This document shows positions 49,501-61,335 of a stretch of 64,000 bases of DNA, in pieces. The notes below the pieces were generated by a model. It saw only the letters and a program-made list of their open reading frames with translations, ran no database searches and was not told where the DNA came from. Source of the DNA: Melanocharis versteri (taxonomy: Eukaryota; Chordata; Aves; Passeriformes; Melanocharitidae). Positions within the stretch are counted from its first letter, which is position 1; each line of letters begins with the position of its first letter. Position numbers and translations under genes: made by a program. The DNA lies in the NCBI GenBank assembly GCA_013397845.1, contig VZTG01002888.1, positions 621,284 to 685,283 on the forward strand. The letters are read 5' to 3'.

Positions 49501-52500
49501 CAATATTTATAACTGACTCTCACGCTTGTGCAAGCTGTAGCTCATCATGGAAATGCACGATGAGGAGAAATTCTTTTCTTTTCAAGGTTTTTCATGTTCT
49601 TATTTTATCATCCTTTCTTAGAAGTAGAAGCTTCATGAAGAACAAGAGAATTTCTGAATGTTTGTCTGAGATAAAACTGCAATCTATTCAGAATAAACAG
49701 ACTTCCTGTATATCAGGTACTTGCTATATGGCAGAACACCTTTCATTTCATACTGAGAATTTGAACCTACTACATGCATAAAACATAGGTGCTTCTAATA
49801 CTTGTTTAAAAAGACCACTGTAGGTTGGAAAGCAAAATTAAAAATGTCCTGTTTATGATACCTTCGCATTTATAATGTCAAGCTCTTCACAGTAGGGGTT
49901 TCTGTATTTTTGATTATCCTTTCTTAGGGCAAAAACTTCCTGACCAGGACTTTATGAACCTAATTTAAGAAATTTTCTGAAAGCATTACTCTGCTTAACA
50001 ATGTGAGTTAACTAGAATAAGAGGTTGAATCCTGATACAGTAATATGGAGACTTCATTTGCTTGAGTTGTTGCTATTCATTCCATTACTGAGGTTTCCTC
50101 AAGCTTTTGGCCAGGTTTTACAAACTTTTTTTTCCTGAGACATAGGATACTTTAGGCTTCCAAATATTTGTATGCATTCAGTTATTTCAGATTGGCTGGA
50201 TTTTATTATTTTCTATTTCTCTGTAGATTTGATTGTTGAAACAAATGTATTCATATTAAAGAATTTCACTATGGAATTTGTCTTTGTACTGACTGAATTT
50301 ATAAACTATTTAGAACATTGTACACATTTTTACTGTCTTGAGTAGGTGAATGTCTATCTAAAAGTCATTAGAAAGACACACTGCTCTCTCCTATGAAGAA
50401 TTTCTTGCATGTATGTTTTGCTTTTACCTCGTACAGGTTCACTGAACAAGTCCAGCATATGCCCAAGCATTTCTGAATTGTTTCTTCCTGGAATTTTTAA
50501 GGAATCTATAAGTTCAGCTTTAGATTTGCTGGAACAGCATCATGATGGAGGAAAAAGCATAGCAGATAGTCTCCTGACTAATTTGTTTATAATTTTTTCT
50601 GGAGCATCTGCCATTTCAAAAGCCTATGAACAGCAAGATGAAGAATGTCAGGAAAACTGTAAGTCTCATTTTCATAGTGGTTTAAACATTACTAATGACC
50701 TTTCTTTCAGATGCACAAGCATTCGTGTGTTTGTCAGTCACAAGAATTAACGTTCCTATGTTCATTTACAAAGGAGATGGATCTGATAGATCTTTTTCTC
50801 TTGTAGTTTTCTCTCTTGATCGTGCTGCTCAGTCCTACAGCATCAGAATTGTCTCTGCTTTTGACCAGACTGTGGTTATAAGTAAACTCTGGCTTAATAA
50901 TGTCCAAAAGTGTCCTGGATTTGTAAAAGTTGATGAAGAAATGAAACAGGAAATAAAGAACTTGGGAGGTTATTTACAGTTGCTGTTGCAGGTAAAGCAT
51001 ATTAAAGAATTCATCTGTGTATAGAGAACTTCTCTGCATTAAGTGGTATTTATTACAGACTTGCTAAAAACACTTAAATGTCCAACGTGTGTAATGACAA
51101 ACCAGCACACTTAAGGAAGATAACTAGCCAAGGTTGCATTTTTTCTGGCTGAGCTGGTACTTCTGTGTGCTAGTGGAGAGTAATGCAGACCTTCCTGGTG
51201 CAGGCCCTGACAGAAGCATTGGTTCTTGCTTGTAAAATGGTAAAATTAAACAAGCAATGACCAAAGCAAATGATAGTTTAGACTGTGAAGTGCTGTTGTT
51301 TATAAACTCATAAACCAGCGACCAGTGAATATTATTTTTGTGCACACTACAACCTTGTGAGGCTTTTTTTTTTTTTAAACTATGTAGTATAATGGTATTG
51401 TTGCTCTGTGGTTGCAAGGCATGATTTTTTAGCTGTGATAGATAAGCCATTGGAAGTAGTAAGATGTAAAGCTGAAAATGCCTGAGTATTGTGTGCTAGG
51501 AACTCTTGCAGTATAGAAAGTGCGTATTCTTTGACCAGAGGTGCTCTCTGGCATCAGTGAATGATGTGCCTTTGTGTTTCCCAGGGGTGTTCTTCAGATA
51601 TATCCTCGATGGTTACAGAAGCATGGAGCAAAGTAAACCAAACAGTAAAACAAACAATGAAATACATAGGACACTTGGCAGTAGTCACAACAGCTGATAT
51701 TTCATTTCCTGAAGAGAACAACATTCCTGCCTCTAGTCTACAGGTGAAAAAATGTTACTTAGAAATACTGATTCCAAATAGTAATTTTAGTGTGGAGGTC
51801 ATGCTTGCTATCAGTAACTGTATTCAGAAGCAAATTGTTACATATAACAACTTCACCAACTGAATTAAGTATATTTAGAGTTTATTTAATGCTTCATATT
51901 TAGGGTGGAAATAGATGTGTTAATACCCTTGACATTTTTTTCTTTAAAAGCCACATCCTTTAAATCTGTGTAACTTAAGTCTAAGAAGAGGAAGTGTACA
52001 GTGCTTTTAGAACTGTACCTGCACTGAGATTATACGAGTCTATCTGTTTCACTGAAATTCACTACTTATATTTTAGTAATCTATGTTTAAGTGCCACTTT
52101 GAATTTACAAAAATCTGAGCTGAGCTCCTGTGGTCCAAGGAAGACATGTGACTGAATAGACCTGCCCTGAATAACTTGCTCAAAACAAAATTATTTCTAA
52201 TCTACTACAGAAAATCTGTTTTAATTCAAGACCACATCAGTTTCTTTAGTCATTGTATTTTGAACCTTTATTTTAAAAGGAATTTGGACTTGCCATTTAT
52301 GATGGAGTAGGCTCAGGACTGGAGTGTCTCATTGATTCTGTACAGGAGAAAGCAAGAATGGTACAGAAAGAACTTGTGAAACAATGTCCACAAAATGAGG
52401 TGAGATGAAATGAAGATTAAAAACTGCTGCTGTATCTTGGAGACACTTGATCATGTTTTGGTTTTTGTGCTTGTATTTTAAATCGTGAAGAAGATGATAC

Positions 52501-54940
52501 TATAGGGAGTTACACAAAATAGAGAATAAAGTATAAGGAATAAGCACCATAGTTAAAAATATTTCTGTGACTGTTTGAAAATTCTAGTAAGCAAGTTAGG
52601 GTACCCCTTGGAAATACAATCTTTCTTAGTGGGTAAGCCCTTTTGACAGAGAGGCTGGCTGAATTCCAAGAAAATACTTGGGAAAGACTGAAATCTTCAG
52701 CAAGGTACTAGGTGTATATAATGTGCCAGCTTCCTTTAATATTGGGATAGATAGGCTTGTTCTGCCACTTGTCCTCTCAATAAATATTTTGTACAGACAG
52801 CATGCAAAGCCAAAGGTGAGAGTTTGGCTGTGTCTGAGCAATCCTGTCTTCTGCCTCATGTTTTTGTTCTTTTTCTAAGTAAGTTTTCAGAACTGTGGCC
52901 GGTAAAAAAACCACCTCCTTAATGAGTTGGGATATGTAAAAATGTTATTTTCAAAGAATTTGTTACTATTCAAAAACCTGTAACAACATGACCTAGGATG
53001 AAAGGTTCAAATCAGCTAGAAGAGTGACAAATTGTTCATCTCAAGGAAAGCAAAAATTTCTTCCTGCTCTGGTTTTCATTGTTATCATTCTTAATCCTAC
53101 AGATAGTAGTGAAACCATCCAGAATACTTTATTTCAATGTCTTTTGCTTAACTCCCAAATACTCCGTGTTTCCAGCAAAAGGAACTGAGCACTCTGCTTT
53201 CCAAATAATGCTTTCCAAACTAAAGCTTTAAGATTAAGTATCTGCAGGATTTTTGTACGTGCTTGTCTCTGATGCAACTACTGTGAAGATAGAAGGAAAA
53301 CACCAGAGCTACCCCTGCCACTTAGAATGGCAGTGATAGAAAATTACAGGACAGCCTTTCTTTAGTGAATACTTAAATGTTCATTTGATCCTCCCGTAGT
53401 GTAAGGGGTTTAAAACCTTGCAGATGTAATAAATGTTTTCTACCAGTGAATGTTTTCTTTGAAAAATGGCATGTTAGGTTGCAGAAAATGTTACTTCTGC
53501 TTTTAGGTGTTTCTTTCTTTAGTATGTCAGTGTTTGTTCTTATCCTTTAAATGTACTTTGACTTGAATGAAGTGTACAATATAATTAAAAGTTTCTTTGT
53601 AGATTCAAAATCGAATAAAGGATAACGTGGTGGCATTAGCCAGATTCCTTGAAAATAACATGTCTTACTGCAGAAAGGTAAGGGAAATGTTTCACAAACT
53701 GTGTGCTTTGAGGCTGGTATTTAAATTTTAAGGATGCATTTATCTAAGAAGAGGAGTGTATATATATATGTACATACTGTATCTTTACGATTGCATGATA
53801 ACACTTCCTGTCACAGCAGCATCCCTGCGATTGGAATGCTGACTTCCCTTGCTACTGCATTTCCACTCAAAGCTCTTTTATTTTAATTTTACTTAAGATA
53901 AAGAATTTCTGGAGGTACTTGTATCTTCCTTTTTGTGCTCATCATGAATAGCCTAACTACCTGTTGTGTTTTCTTTTAAGCTGAAAGTTCAGCGATGCTA
54001 GTGTAATTGTTTTATAACTGCTGCCATAGATTATGACCGTAGTTACTGGTATTTTGAATTAAAAGCCAGGATAGATGATTTGATCTGTCTTCTAAGAGCC
54101 GTGCATTTCCTGGATTTTCATGTCATTTGCTTTTTTCTTTTCCTAACCCTGTCAACAATGTGCACTTCTTTTCAGTGCTGTCTTATGTGACATGCCATTG
54201 ATTTGATTTTGTGTTTCAGCATTGGCTTGATCTATGTGACTGAAACCATAATAGGCATGTTTAGTAGTTAATACACTGTCATGTATTTGGTTCTCTTTAA
54301 ATTTCTCTTTATTAATACAGAAAGAAACAGAATCTCAGTTGCCAGAAGAATCTCTATATCGAGAAATAAAGAAGAGCACTAAGATTGCTGGGAAGTATTT
54401 GGAATTGGAGCAGTGCCTAACTGAAGTCTGTCAAATTGTTTCTTCCATGTTACAAGGTATTTAGCAGAGATACCACCTGCAGCCTACGGGCTACAGGAGG
54501 CTTGCAAAGCAAGGGAGAGAGCTATTTGGTCTCTCTTTGCAAAATGCTGCATTTGATTCTTGTTTCTGTTTCTCATAGGGTTGTACAGAAACACGAGCCC
54601 TCTCAGGAGCTTTGCAGAAAATATTTCTGTTGTAGCCGGATATTTTAACAACTATTTCAGTTTATTTGCCTTGTCTTCTGTGAACAACCCTATCCAGAAA
54701 ACGCACGCACCTTTTATGAACCTGGATGAATTGGACTCCCTGGTTGATTCCCTTATTATGAATGTTGAACTTGAACAAGGACAGCCATCACTGCAATCTC
54801 AAATTGTTTGTAATGGAACTACTGAGACTCGAGGAGCACAGGTTCAAACAGGTCAGGTTGAATTTGCTTGGAAATGGAATGGGATTCCAGAATGCACACC
54901 GATTCCAGAGCTTTCACCTGGAAGGATAGAATGGGTATAA
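33495..54940 (+). CDS. KIF14: KIF14, mitotic kinesin-3-related motor with FHA domain (29 coding exons, 1,638 residues)
   Basis: Exons: 33495-34588, 34955-35209, 36632-36719, 38213-38311, 39264-39316, 39663-39693, 40048-40155, 41296-41412, 42039-42157, 42474-42646, 42989-43136, 43233-43296, 43504-43688, 44419-44521, 44735-44895, 45673-45820, 46463-46615, 47200-47326, 47916-48009, 48505-48643, 49061-49164, 49622-49716, 50437-50658, 50807-50991, 51585-51743, 52280-52399, 53603-53677, 54321-54456, 54579-54940. Phases agree at every junction and sum to 1,638 residues (human 1,648). KIF14 localises to spindle, central spindle and midbody, binds PRC1 and citron kinase, and is needed for cytokinesis. 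Seen: basic N-terminal extension, motor (about 353-700), coiled coil, FHA (about 815-890), coiled coils, conserved C-terminus ending GRIEWV. The ATG is the first in frame after a TAG at 33480-33482. Identity is very sure. Confidence 0.97.
34955..42646 (+). CDS. KIF14: KIF14 motor-domain exons (exons 2-10 of the coding series)
   Basis: Nine exons encode the kinesin ATPase core. The P-loop GQTGSGKS is at 441-448 (exon 34955-35209), just before a donor that splits Thr450. Then come SFFEVYNEKIHDLL (exon 38213-38311), switch I NDKSSRSHS at 558-566 (exon 40048-40155), switch II DLAGSE at 597-602 (exon 41296-41412), YRESVLTW (exon 42039-42157) and SPAASSMEETLSTLRYA (exon 42474-42646). The nucleotide-binding residues are intact. 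Exon 39663-39693 is a 31-base micro-exon. Odd: the residue after DLAGSE is Cys603, where human KIF14 has Arg. Confidence 0.93.
35210..36631 (+). other. KIF14: KIF14 intron after the P-loop exon
   Basis: AT-rich GT-AG intron of about 1.4 kb. It contains a small tandem duplication of AAGTGGATGAACT (35922 and 35943) and a 9-base inverted pair TCTGGTGCA / TGCACCAGA (about 36212 and 36260). No recognised transposable element. Confidence 0.8.
37960..38020 (+). mobile_element. CR1 3' terminal fragment
   Basis: TTAAGGGTCCCTTCCAACCT followed by AAATTCTTTAATGAT is a worn CR1 3' end (consensus AAGGTCCCTTCCAACC plus ATTCTATGAT). Only the terminal tens of bases are recognisable. Confidence 0.65.
38110..38168 (+). 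mobile_element. Second CR1 3' terminal fragment
   Basis: GTTGGACTCGGTGATCTTGA, then AGGTCTCTTCCAACCTGATGATTCGTGA, is a typical CR1 3' tail. It lies about 90 bases after the previous one and 45 bases before a KIF14 exon. Confidence 0.75.
41525..41547. repeat. (AT)n microsatellite in a KIF14 intron
   Basis: Eleven to twelve AT dinucleotides, about 110 bases after the switch II exon donor. Confidence 0.9.
42989..43296 (+). CDS. KIF14: KIF14 neck and first coiled-coil exons
   Basis: Exons 42989-43136 and 43233-43296 encode ELKAEIEKLKAAQ and a charged heptad-rich helix through QAEKRKLEDIKELQ (about 713-783), between the motor and FHA domains. They fit the kinesin-3 neck coiled coil. The 43233 exon uses the weak acceptor ATATTAAG, but the frame and homology require it. 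Confidence 0.9.
43504..44895 (+). CDS. KIF14: KIF14 FHA-domain exons
   Basis: Exons 43504-43688, 44419-44521 and 44735-44895 encode the forkhead-associated domain. DNHLPNLVNLNEDPQLSE leads into it, then TTVGRC, HDIQLSGVLIADDHC, KTYVNGK and GDRVILGGDHYFRFNHP. FHA domains bind phosphothreonine, and in kinesin-3 proteins this domain follows the neck. The exon ends in FAKNELLLAQR, the start of the next coiled coil. Confidence 0.92.
45673..49716 (+). CDS. KIF14: KIF14 central coiled-coil and linker exons
   Basis: Exons 45673-45820, 46463-46615 and 47200-47326 encode Lys/Glu-rich heptads (LKAKEEMMQ, KRLEMETLATKQ, EALEAEKQKIAEEI). Exons 47916-48009 and 48505-48643 encode a globular stretch with LGITTFWSLEKFE. 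Exons 49061-49164 and 49622-49716 encode an acidic WEPD segment followed by the basic serine stretch SSLSRRRSRSFMKNKRIS. The mammalian orthologue shows the same order. Confidence 0.9.
50437..54940 (+). CDS. KIF14: KIF14 C-terminal exons
   Basis: Exons 50437-50658, 50807-50991, 51585-51743, 52280-52399, 53603-53677, 54321-54456 and 54579-54940 encode the less conserved C-terminal third, the region reported to contact citron kinase in mammals. Anchors are LGGYLQLLLQ, DISSMVTEAW, YDGVGSGLE, NNMSYCRK and the final ECTPIPELSPGRIEWV. The start of the second exon was chosen at 50807 because it matches the human junction. An in-frame upstream acceptor at 50710 would add 32 residues. Confidence 0.88.
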
Positions 54941-55762
54941 AATGTTATCCAGAAGTTAAAGAGAACTCTTTCCTACTGCAACATACCACAAAAAGCAAAA
55001 ATTTATTGCTAATATTTTTAGTGAGTGAGTGGTGTGAAAGTAAAGGCCATGTTTGTATGAGCGTAAGTACTCTATATTTCTCCAAAGAAAAATATATTCC
55101 TTAAGAGGCTGTCAAACTTCAAAATATAATTCCTTTTGTTTTAATAGAAGTCTATTACTACCTAAGTTTATAAGAAATAATTTAATTTTTTTTAATTTTT
55201 GCTTTACCTCAGCTGCATTATGATCTAGTAATGCTACTGCAACTTGAAAGTGGTTTTATACCTTTTTATAAACAGAGCAAAAACGTAGTATTTATTTATG
55301 TAGAGAAAAACAATGAGAGATAGTAAAATACTTTACAACCTTATGTGATGAATGCTTTTTTAAGTGGTTTTTAGTTCACCGAAGAATCTGGGCTTAAAGT
55401 ATCACAATGATGCTGTTCTTCAATATGATCTGAAGTAAGTTGATGTTGCGTTTGTTGTTAGTGGGTTATCCTTTGGTTGCTCAAATCACTTTCACTACTA
55501 TTCATATTGGAATAGAAGCATATATCTTCCTAAATAACATATAAATTATCCCAGGTTGTAGAGAACTTCCCAATCCACTACTTCCTTGTGCTTTTTATCA
55601 TTGTTTAACATCTTACTTTTGGTCTGCTGGTTGAAGTTAACAGGAAGGATGGAAATTAATTTGCATAGGTTTTAGGAGGCCTGAATTGAATACAATTTAC
55701 TCACAACAGTGCCGAGAAATTCATAAGGTAAAACCTAAGGTTTTTCCTTTTATCAACACTTC
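54941..55762 (+). other. KIF14: KIF14 3' UTR and downstream DNA
   Basis: AT-rich sequence after the stop. I did not find a canonical AATAAA; a TATAAA variant occurs at about 55266. The transcript end is therefore not determined and could lie within the LTR cluster downstream. Confidence 0.45.
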
Positions 55763-56643
55763 TGTTGTGGTTTAAGCCCACCTGGAAACTAAGCACCACA
55801 CAGCCACTCCCTCACTCCCCCACCAGTGGGGGAGGATCAGAAGGGTAAAAGCGAGGAAATTCCTAGCTTGAGATATAGACAGTTTAATAGGGAGAGCAAA
55901 AGCCGCACACACAAGCAAAGCAAGACAAGGAGTTAATTCACTGCTTCCCATGGTCTTCCCCATGGGCTGCAGGGGAATCTCTGGTCCCATGCCTGGAGCA
56001 TCTCCTCCCCTGCTCCATCATGGGGTTGTGGGTCTTTCCCACAGACTTCAGTTCCTCATGTACTGCTCCAGTGTGGGTCCCTTCCACAGGGTCCAGTCCT
56101 TCAGGAACAGCCTGCTCCAGTTTTGGTCCTTCATGGCGTTACAAGTCCTGCCAACAAACCTGTTTCAGCATGGTCTCCTTTCTCCACGGCTCCACAGGTC
56201 TCTGCCAGGAGCCTACTCCAGCATTGGCTTTCCCTGGGGCTTTCCCTCCTTCAGACATCCATCTGTTCCAGTGTGGGCTCCTCCATGGGCTGCAGGTGGA
56301 TATCTGCTTCCATGTGGACCCATCCCCAGGTCACAGTCTCTCTGACTTGTGTTCACACTGGAGTTCCAGCGTGTCCAGTACAGCAGCACAGAAACAGCAG
56401 CGCTGCCCTGGCCATGTGGCAGTCCCTGTGCATCACCATTGCTGTCCTCAAAATGTCCCCAGGCACAGCAGAGCGAGGGGATCAGCAGCACAACAGCAGG
56501 GAAAGCAAAAAGCACGGATGAGCGCTACACTAGTGTACTGTAAGGCATCAAGCCCAGGGCAAGCACAGGAGTCTGCCCAAAGCGGCCAAAGAGCAATAAA
56601 GGCTATAAATGTTATCTTGAACCTTCTGAGCCCTGTGTTGGAC
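55763..56643. mobile_element. Endogenous retroviral LTR with internal tandem array
   Basis: Starts TGTTGTGGTTTAAGCCCACC, a typical avian ERV LTR end, and finishes at about GTTGGACA. The first 170 bases are homologous to the next LTR. The middle (about 55960-56340) is an imperfect tandem array with periods of roughly 50-60 bases built on CTGCTCCAGTGTGGG-like units. The long open frames over it (up to 221 codons) come from this repeat and encode no retroviral protein. Orientation is not assigned. Confidence 0.7.
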
Positions 56644-56655
56644 ATAAAAAGGAAC

Positions 56656-57215
56656 TGTTGTGGTTTAACCCCAACTGATAACTGAGCCCCACACAGCTGC
56701 ATGCTCACTGCCTCCCAGGGGGACTGGGGAGAAGATTGGAAGGGTAAAAGTGAGAAAAATCAGGGACTGAGATAAAGACAGTTTAATGGGGAAATCCAAA
56801 TATTGTGTAAGCAAGCCAAACAAAACAAGAAGTCAATTCACTGCTTCCCGTGGGCAGGCAGGTGTTCAGCCATGCCCAGGAAGGCAGGGCACCATCATGT
56901 GTAATGGTTACTTGGGAACACAAATGCCATCACTCCAAATGTTCCCCCCTTCCTCCTTCCCCTCTGTATGCTAAGCGTGATGTCACATGGTCTGGAATGT
57001 CCCAGCTGTGTCCTCCCCACTTCCCAAGCACCCCCAGCCTCCTCATCAGCATAGCAGTACAAGAAGTAGAAAAGGCCTTGGCTCTTTGTAAGTTCTGCTC
57101 AGCAATAAAAACAAATCTCTATTTTATCATCCCTGTGTTCAGCGAAAATCCAAACCATTGTCCTATAAAAGCAACTTTGACAAAAGTTAACCCCTCCTAA
57201 GCCAAAGCCAGCACA
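56656..57215. mobile_element. Second endogenous retroviral LTR
   Basis: Starts TGTTGTGGTTTAACCCCAAC and ends CCAAAGCCAGCACA, matching both termini of a common bird ERV LTR as I recall it. It follows the previous LTR after about 12 bases, in the same orientation. No internal viral coding sequence and no target-site duplication were found. Confidence 0.75.
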
Positions 57216-60200
57216 GTTTCCAAGGTGGATGTTCATAGCTCTTATCTCTCTTTCTGAGGGAAGATGTTCAACACCTTGAGAATTTCACTTTGACGACATG
57301 TCAGGCTCTTGGAACTATTTCATGTGAAAAGACTACAGTAGAATCGATAATCATTTTCTTTTGAAAACATTCACACTGGAGTCATAATTGATGCTGTTAT
57401 TCAGTGATTTTGTGCTTTTCTGACGTAGAGGAAATGGGGAAGGTAATTATGCTGATCCAGTAACCCACATATGTATTTCCTAAAGACTACTACACTGTAG
57501 TACTTTGTCAAAAAATGTCTAGCAGTGCAGTCCTGCCACCAAAAATAATCAGCACTTTTTCTTGTGGCTAATAATTTTCTTCTCACATGCGCTGGGATGC
57601 TGAATTGCTTTCTTACTGTAAAGGCCTTTGCAAGTTTGCTCGAGGGTTAAGAAAGTATATTCAGTTGTTCAGATTTTTACGCTTTAAAAATGAAGAGAAG
57701 CCTGATATATTTCTACTTGTGTAAATGTGTTATTTTGTATTTGGCTGAAGTTTTAAAAACATAACTGGTTCTTCTGTATTGTGTATCAAAGCATCGGAAA
57801 TGTAAAGAGTAAAACTACATCATGTAACTGATGACTGATTTTTACAACTTCAAGTGTAAATTCCTTGTAGATTTTCTTCAGTTGATTTTGAGACCTTCCT
57901 TTGTCACTGAGAGTATTGCTTTCTTGCTCAAAATATTGTAGTGTCAAAATATGAAATATTAGAGGTGCTTTCTGTAGCTCACAAGTGAAACAAAACAAAA
58001 AATTTCTTTACCTACATTTCTTTCCTCTATCAAGACAAATTACCTTTCCTCAATTATCAACACCTATCTATAGACCAAGTGCTCATGAACTAATCATCTA
58101 TGCCTATTAATGTCAGAACAGTCAAACCCTTTCAATATCTGTTAGTCAAAATTATGGTGTTATGTCAAGTGTTCATTGCAAAATTACACTCGAGTGTTAC
58201 TGATGTTCCACCTGCTCACATGATTAATCACATTAGCTTTTGCTCTTGTATGTAATGAGAAGCATTGCTCAGAAGATATATTGAGGTTTTTAGTTCTGTG
58301 TATTGTGATAAGATTTTTTTTCTTTCTTTCTATAACTGAAAACCAAGTTTTTCACAAACTTGAAACTCAAAATGACTTTTTGAAAACTCAGGAAATGAAA
58401 ATGGATGGTTTTTGGATAGAATTTTAACTGAGGTATTGGAAGGGCCATCTTAATAATGAAATTTAGTTTTTGCAGGGTGAGTGAAAATGTGCCAATAACT
58501 TCCTTCTGCTCAGTTGAGGTTTGTTTTGGGGGGTTTTTGCTGGTTTTTGTTTGCTTTTTCCTCTTCTCTGTGCTAACCAACTGTGTCTAATCAATCCCTC
58601 TCTTATTCCCATTGTTAATATGCAGTATTTTAGAGTGAGGTGTTGCCAAAACCTACTTCTGCTAGTGTTTTCTTCAGCTTGGTGCCCCTGTTACAGTTAT
58701 ACATCATTGAAGTGCTTCATTCTCACGATCTATACGGTGCCCATACATCAGCAGTGAGCCAGAGCTCTCACACCAAGCTGCATTAACACATCAACACACT
58801 TAGCTGAGGCCCCAGCAATCTATGGATGTAACATACCATAAGGTAAGGTATATTTATATTGGCTAGTGTATCTATAAATTTTCAATGCCAAGGGATTGGC
58901 ATCACAAGCAATATTTATTAAAACACCTTTCATTAACTGTTATTAATGGAATTAAGATGTTTACTTCCAGCAGGTAAGGTTCACACAGTACTTCCACTTA
59001 TTCCTTCACACTTCACTTGCACCCACACATAAAAATCACTCATGGCTACAAAGCTGGGGCAACAACTGTGAGCTTCTGACTGCAGTGGAGGCTCAGGTTG
59101 GCTTTGATGAGACTTTGATGTGCCAGGCACCTCAGCACATATGCTGCCTCTTTTTGGCTGGGGTTTCTAGCTCCTGTTGCTTCATCCACAGCCACAGGTA
59201 CCTGTAGAACCATTCACACACACTTATAGAGACAGAACTTTTATGGTTTGGGCTGAAACTTACTCAGTAGCTAAAGTCATGCTTCTGCTAAAAGCACTAC
59301 ATTTGGTCTTGAAAGACTTTGGGGTTCTCAAATCTACAGTCTTCAGCTCCATGACACTGAAGGAAACTGAGAGTGAACAGTCAGGAACATGTGGGAGGGG
59401 TGCGAAGTGTTAGGAAGAAATGTTTAGACACCTGACTGGGATGTATTGTTTTCTGGAGTTGTGATGACTTTAGTTTGCTATATGTATTGATGTCATCTGC
59501 TTTGTGGGTTGTTCTGTTGGTGTGGGGGTTTTGTTGGGGTTGCTTTTTTGATACGTTTTATTTCTTTCTTTTTAGTTTATTGGTTGTTTCCTTTAACATC
59601 TTCTCTTCCTTCAGGAAAATATTCTTCAGTCAGATTTCAGGTAAAAAGTAAGTAGAACTATAGGTACTTGACACATGGGTTTTAATGACTAACATAAAAG
59701 GAGGGAGGCTTTGTTTTAATTTAAATGTAAAATGGGGAGACAGGGTACTCAGACTGCTGTACCCTAGTTTAATTTGGAAAAGTAAAACTAAGAAAAATCT
59801 AACCAATGAAATACATTCTCTTTACAATAGAAATCGCTTTAAGAAATAAATAAGAAGTAGGTATTTCTTTAGTTCCATACTTTATTTTTAAAACAGTATT
59901 AATTAATAAAAAGGTATAATGATTCTGAGAGTACCCAATGTTAGCCTGTCTTTATTGAGACACATTGTGTGTAAATGAGCTTTTAGAAGAAAGTGCAGTC
60001 TAGCTATGCTTTTTAAAGAATGTGTATCAATCTTAGAAATTAAGGATAAATTAACTCTTCTAGTACTTGCTTGAAAATTCTAGAGGAAAGAAAACAGCAA
60101 GTTCCAGTTTAGATTTAATTTGATCCAGTAATGGCATCTGCAGGCAGAAGAGGAGACTACATCTGATTTACCTCTGCAGTACAACCTGTTATTTTTGGAC

Positions 60201-61090
60201 AGGAAATTTTCTCTCATTCTTCATATATGGTAAAATACTATGATTTGATGAGTGCTGACACTTTTGTATGATTTGCAGCTTTTATGATATCAAGGTGGGG
60301 TTTTGCTTTGTTTGGTTTTGAGTTTTTCTATATTATTATTTTAGGAGAGTATTTTGATTCCCTTCCTAGCTTTTGGTAGGATCTGAGAGGGTTTATGCCT
60401 TTTCCCAAGAAAGAGCTATGCTTTTTTTTTTGAAGTCCTAATTTTAAAATTTTCTATATTAAAAAACGCCAATGATTGCCAACTTTTCTGTTTTATGCTC
60501 TTTTTATGACCTAGAATCAGTACATGTAACAAGATTTAGTTGTTCTTGAATTTTTTTCCTGCCCCTTTTTGTTTGTTTGTTCGTTCTTGTTGTCTTAGTA
60601 TGTTATGTTCATGAATAGTATTGGCTTCTAGAACAGGAGACAGTTTATATAATCTAGTCAACATTCATATGATTTGATTATTGCAGTGAAAATGGGACAA
60701 AACAGAGATCTTCTGAGCTAATACTTCATCAACAGCGAGCACCACAAACAACATAAAAAAAAATTCCTTCAGGTGTATTTCAATGTGAGCTACAGTAGCT
60801 CACCTGTATCCTGGTGGGAATCTGTTCTACAGCACCCAGCCAGGATGGCGAGGCCGCTGAAATACTCCCATAGCAACTGGTGGAAGCCTCACTGCCACAG
60901 CTGATTGTGTAACTCTCTATCCACAACCGTTTCCCATTTATTAACACTTTATCGTTCTCTTAGCAGTTTTCATTCTGCCACTTGCCAGCACCGTCCCTGA
61001 ACAGCATTCTCAGAAAAACGCGTATGGTAACAAAAACGTCTAGACTTTTATAGCTGTGGATATTTTCCTCTTAGTTTAGAAAAGTTCTGC
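57216..61090. other. Downstream intergenic DNA, no gene recognised
   Basis: AT-rich with T-rich and G/T-rich low-complexity patches. The short frames, for example 59177-59413, show no recognisable domain. By human synteny the next gene would be ZNF281, but none of its zinc-finger coding sequence is present. Confidence 0.5.
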
Positions 61091-61096
61091 TGGCCA

Positions 61097-61335
61097 TACC
61101 ACGTGTGTTTCCCGGGAAACGTGGTATTTGCTGCGGTGTTTTTCCTCCCCGCGGGCCGGGAGCTGGAGGAGCGGAGCGGGCTGAAGCCGTGCGCCGGGGA
61201 TGCGCTGGGAAGGCTGCGGTGTTCCCGGAGAGCCGCTGGATGGCGGTGCTGCCCAAGGCGAGGGCGCCCGGGCAGCCGCTCCTGCCGGCGGCAGGAGGAA
61301 ACCTGCGCCTCCGCGGGGGTCCTGCGGTCCAGAGA
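61097..61335. promoter_or_regulatory. Small isolated CpG-rich patch with near-palindrome
   Basis: About 230 bases of GC- and CpG-rich DNA in an AT-rich desert, 6 kb past KIF14. Its left edge is ATACCACG-TGTG-TTTCCC-GGGAAA-CGTGGTAT (61097-61128), a 14-base-arm inverted repeat with a 4-base bulge, including a CACGTG E-box (61101-61106). It could be a promoter or enhancer of an unannotated transcript. Open frames on both strands are composition effects. Confidence 0.4.

Noticed and set aside
55950..56685. 131-, 221- and 132-codon overlapping open frames
   Set aside because: They lie on the tandem array inside an LTR; several frames are open at once because the repeat lacks stops, and no retroviral domain is present.
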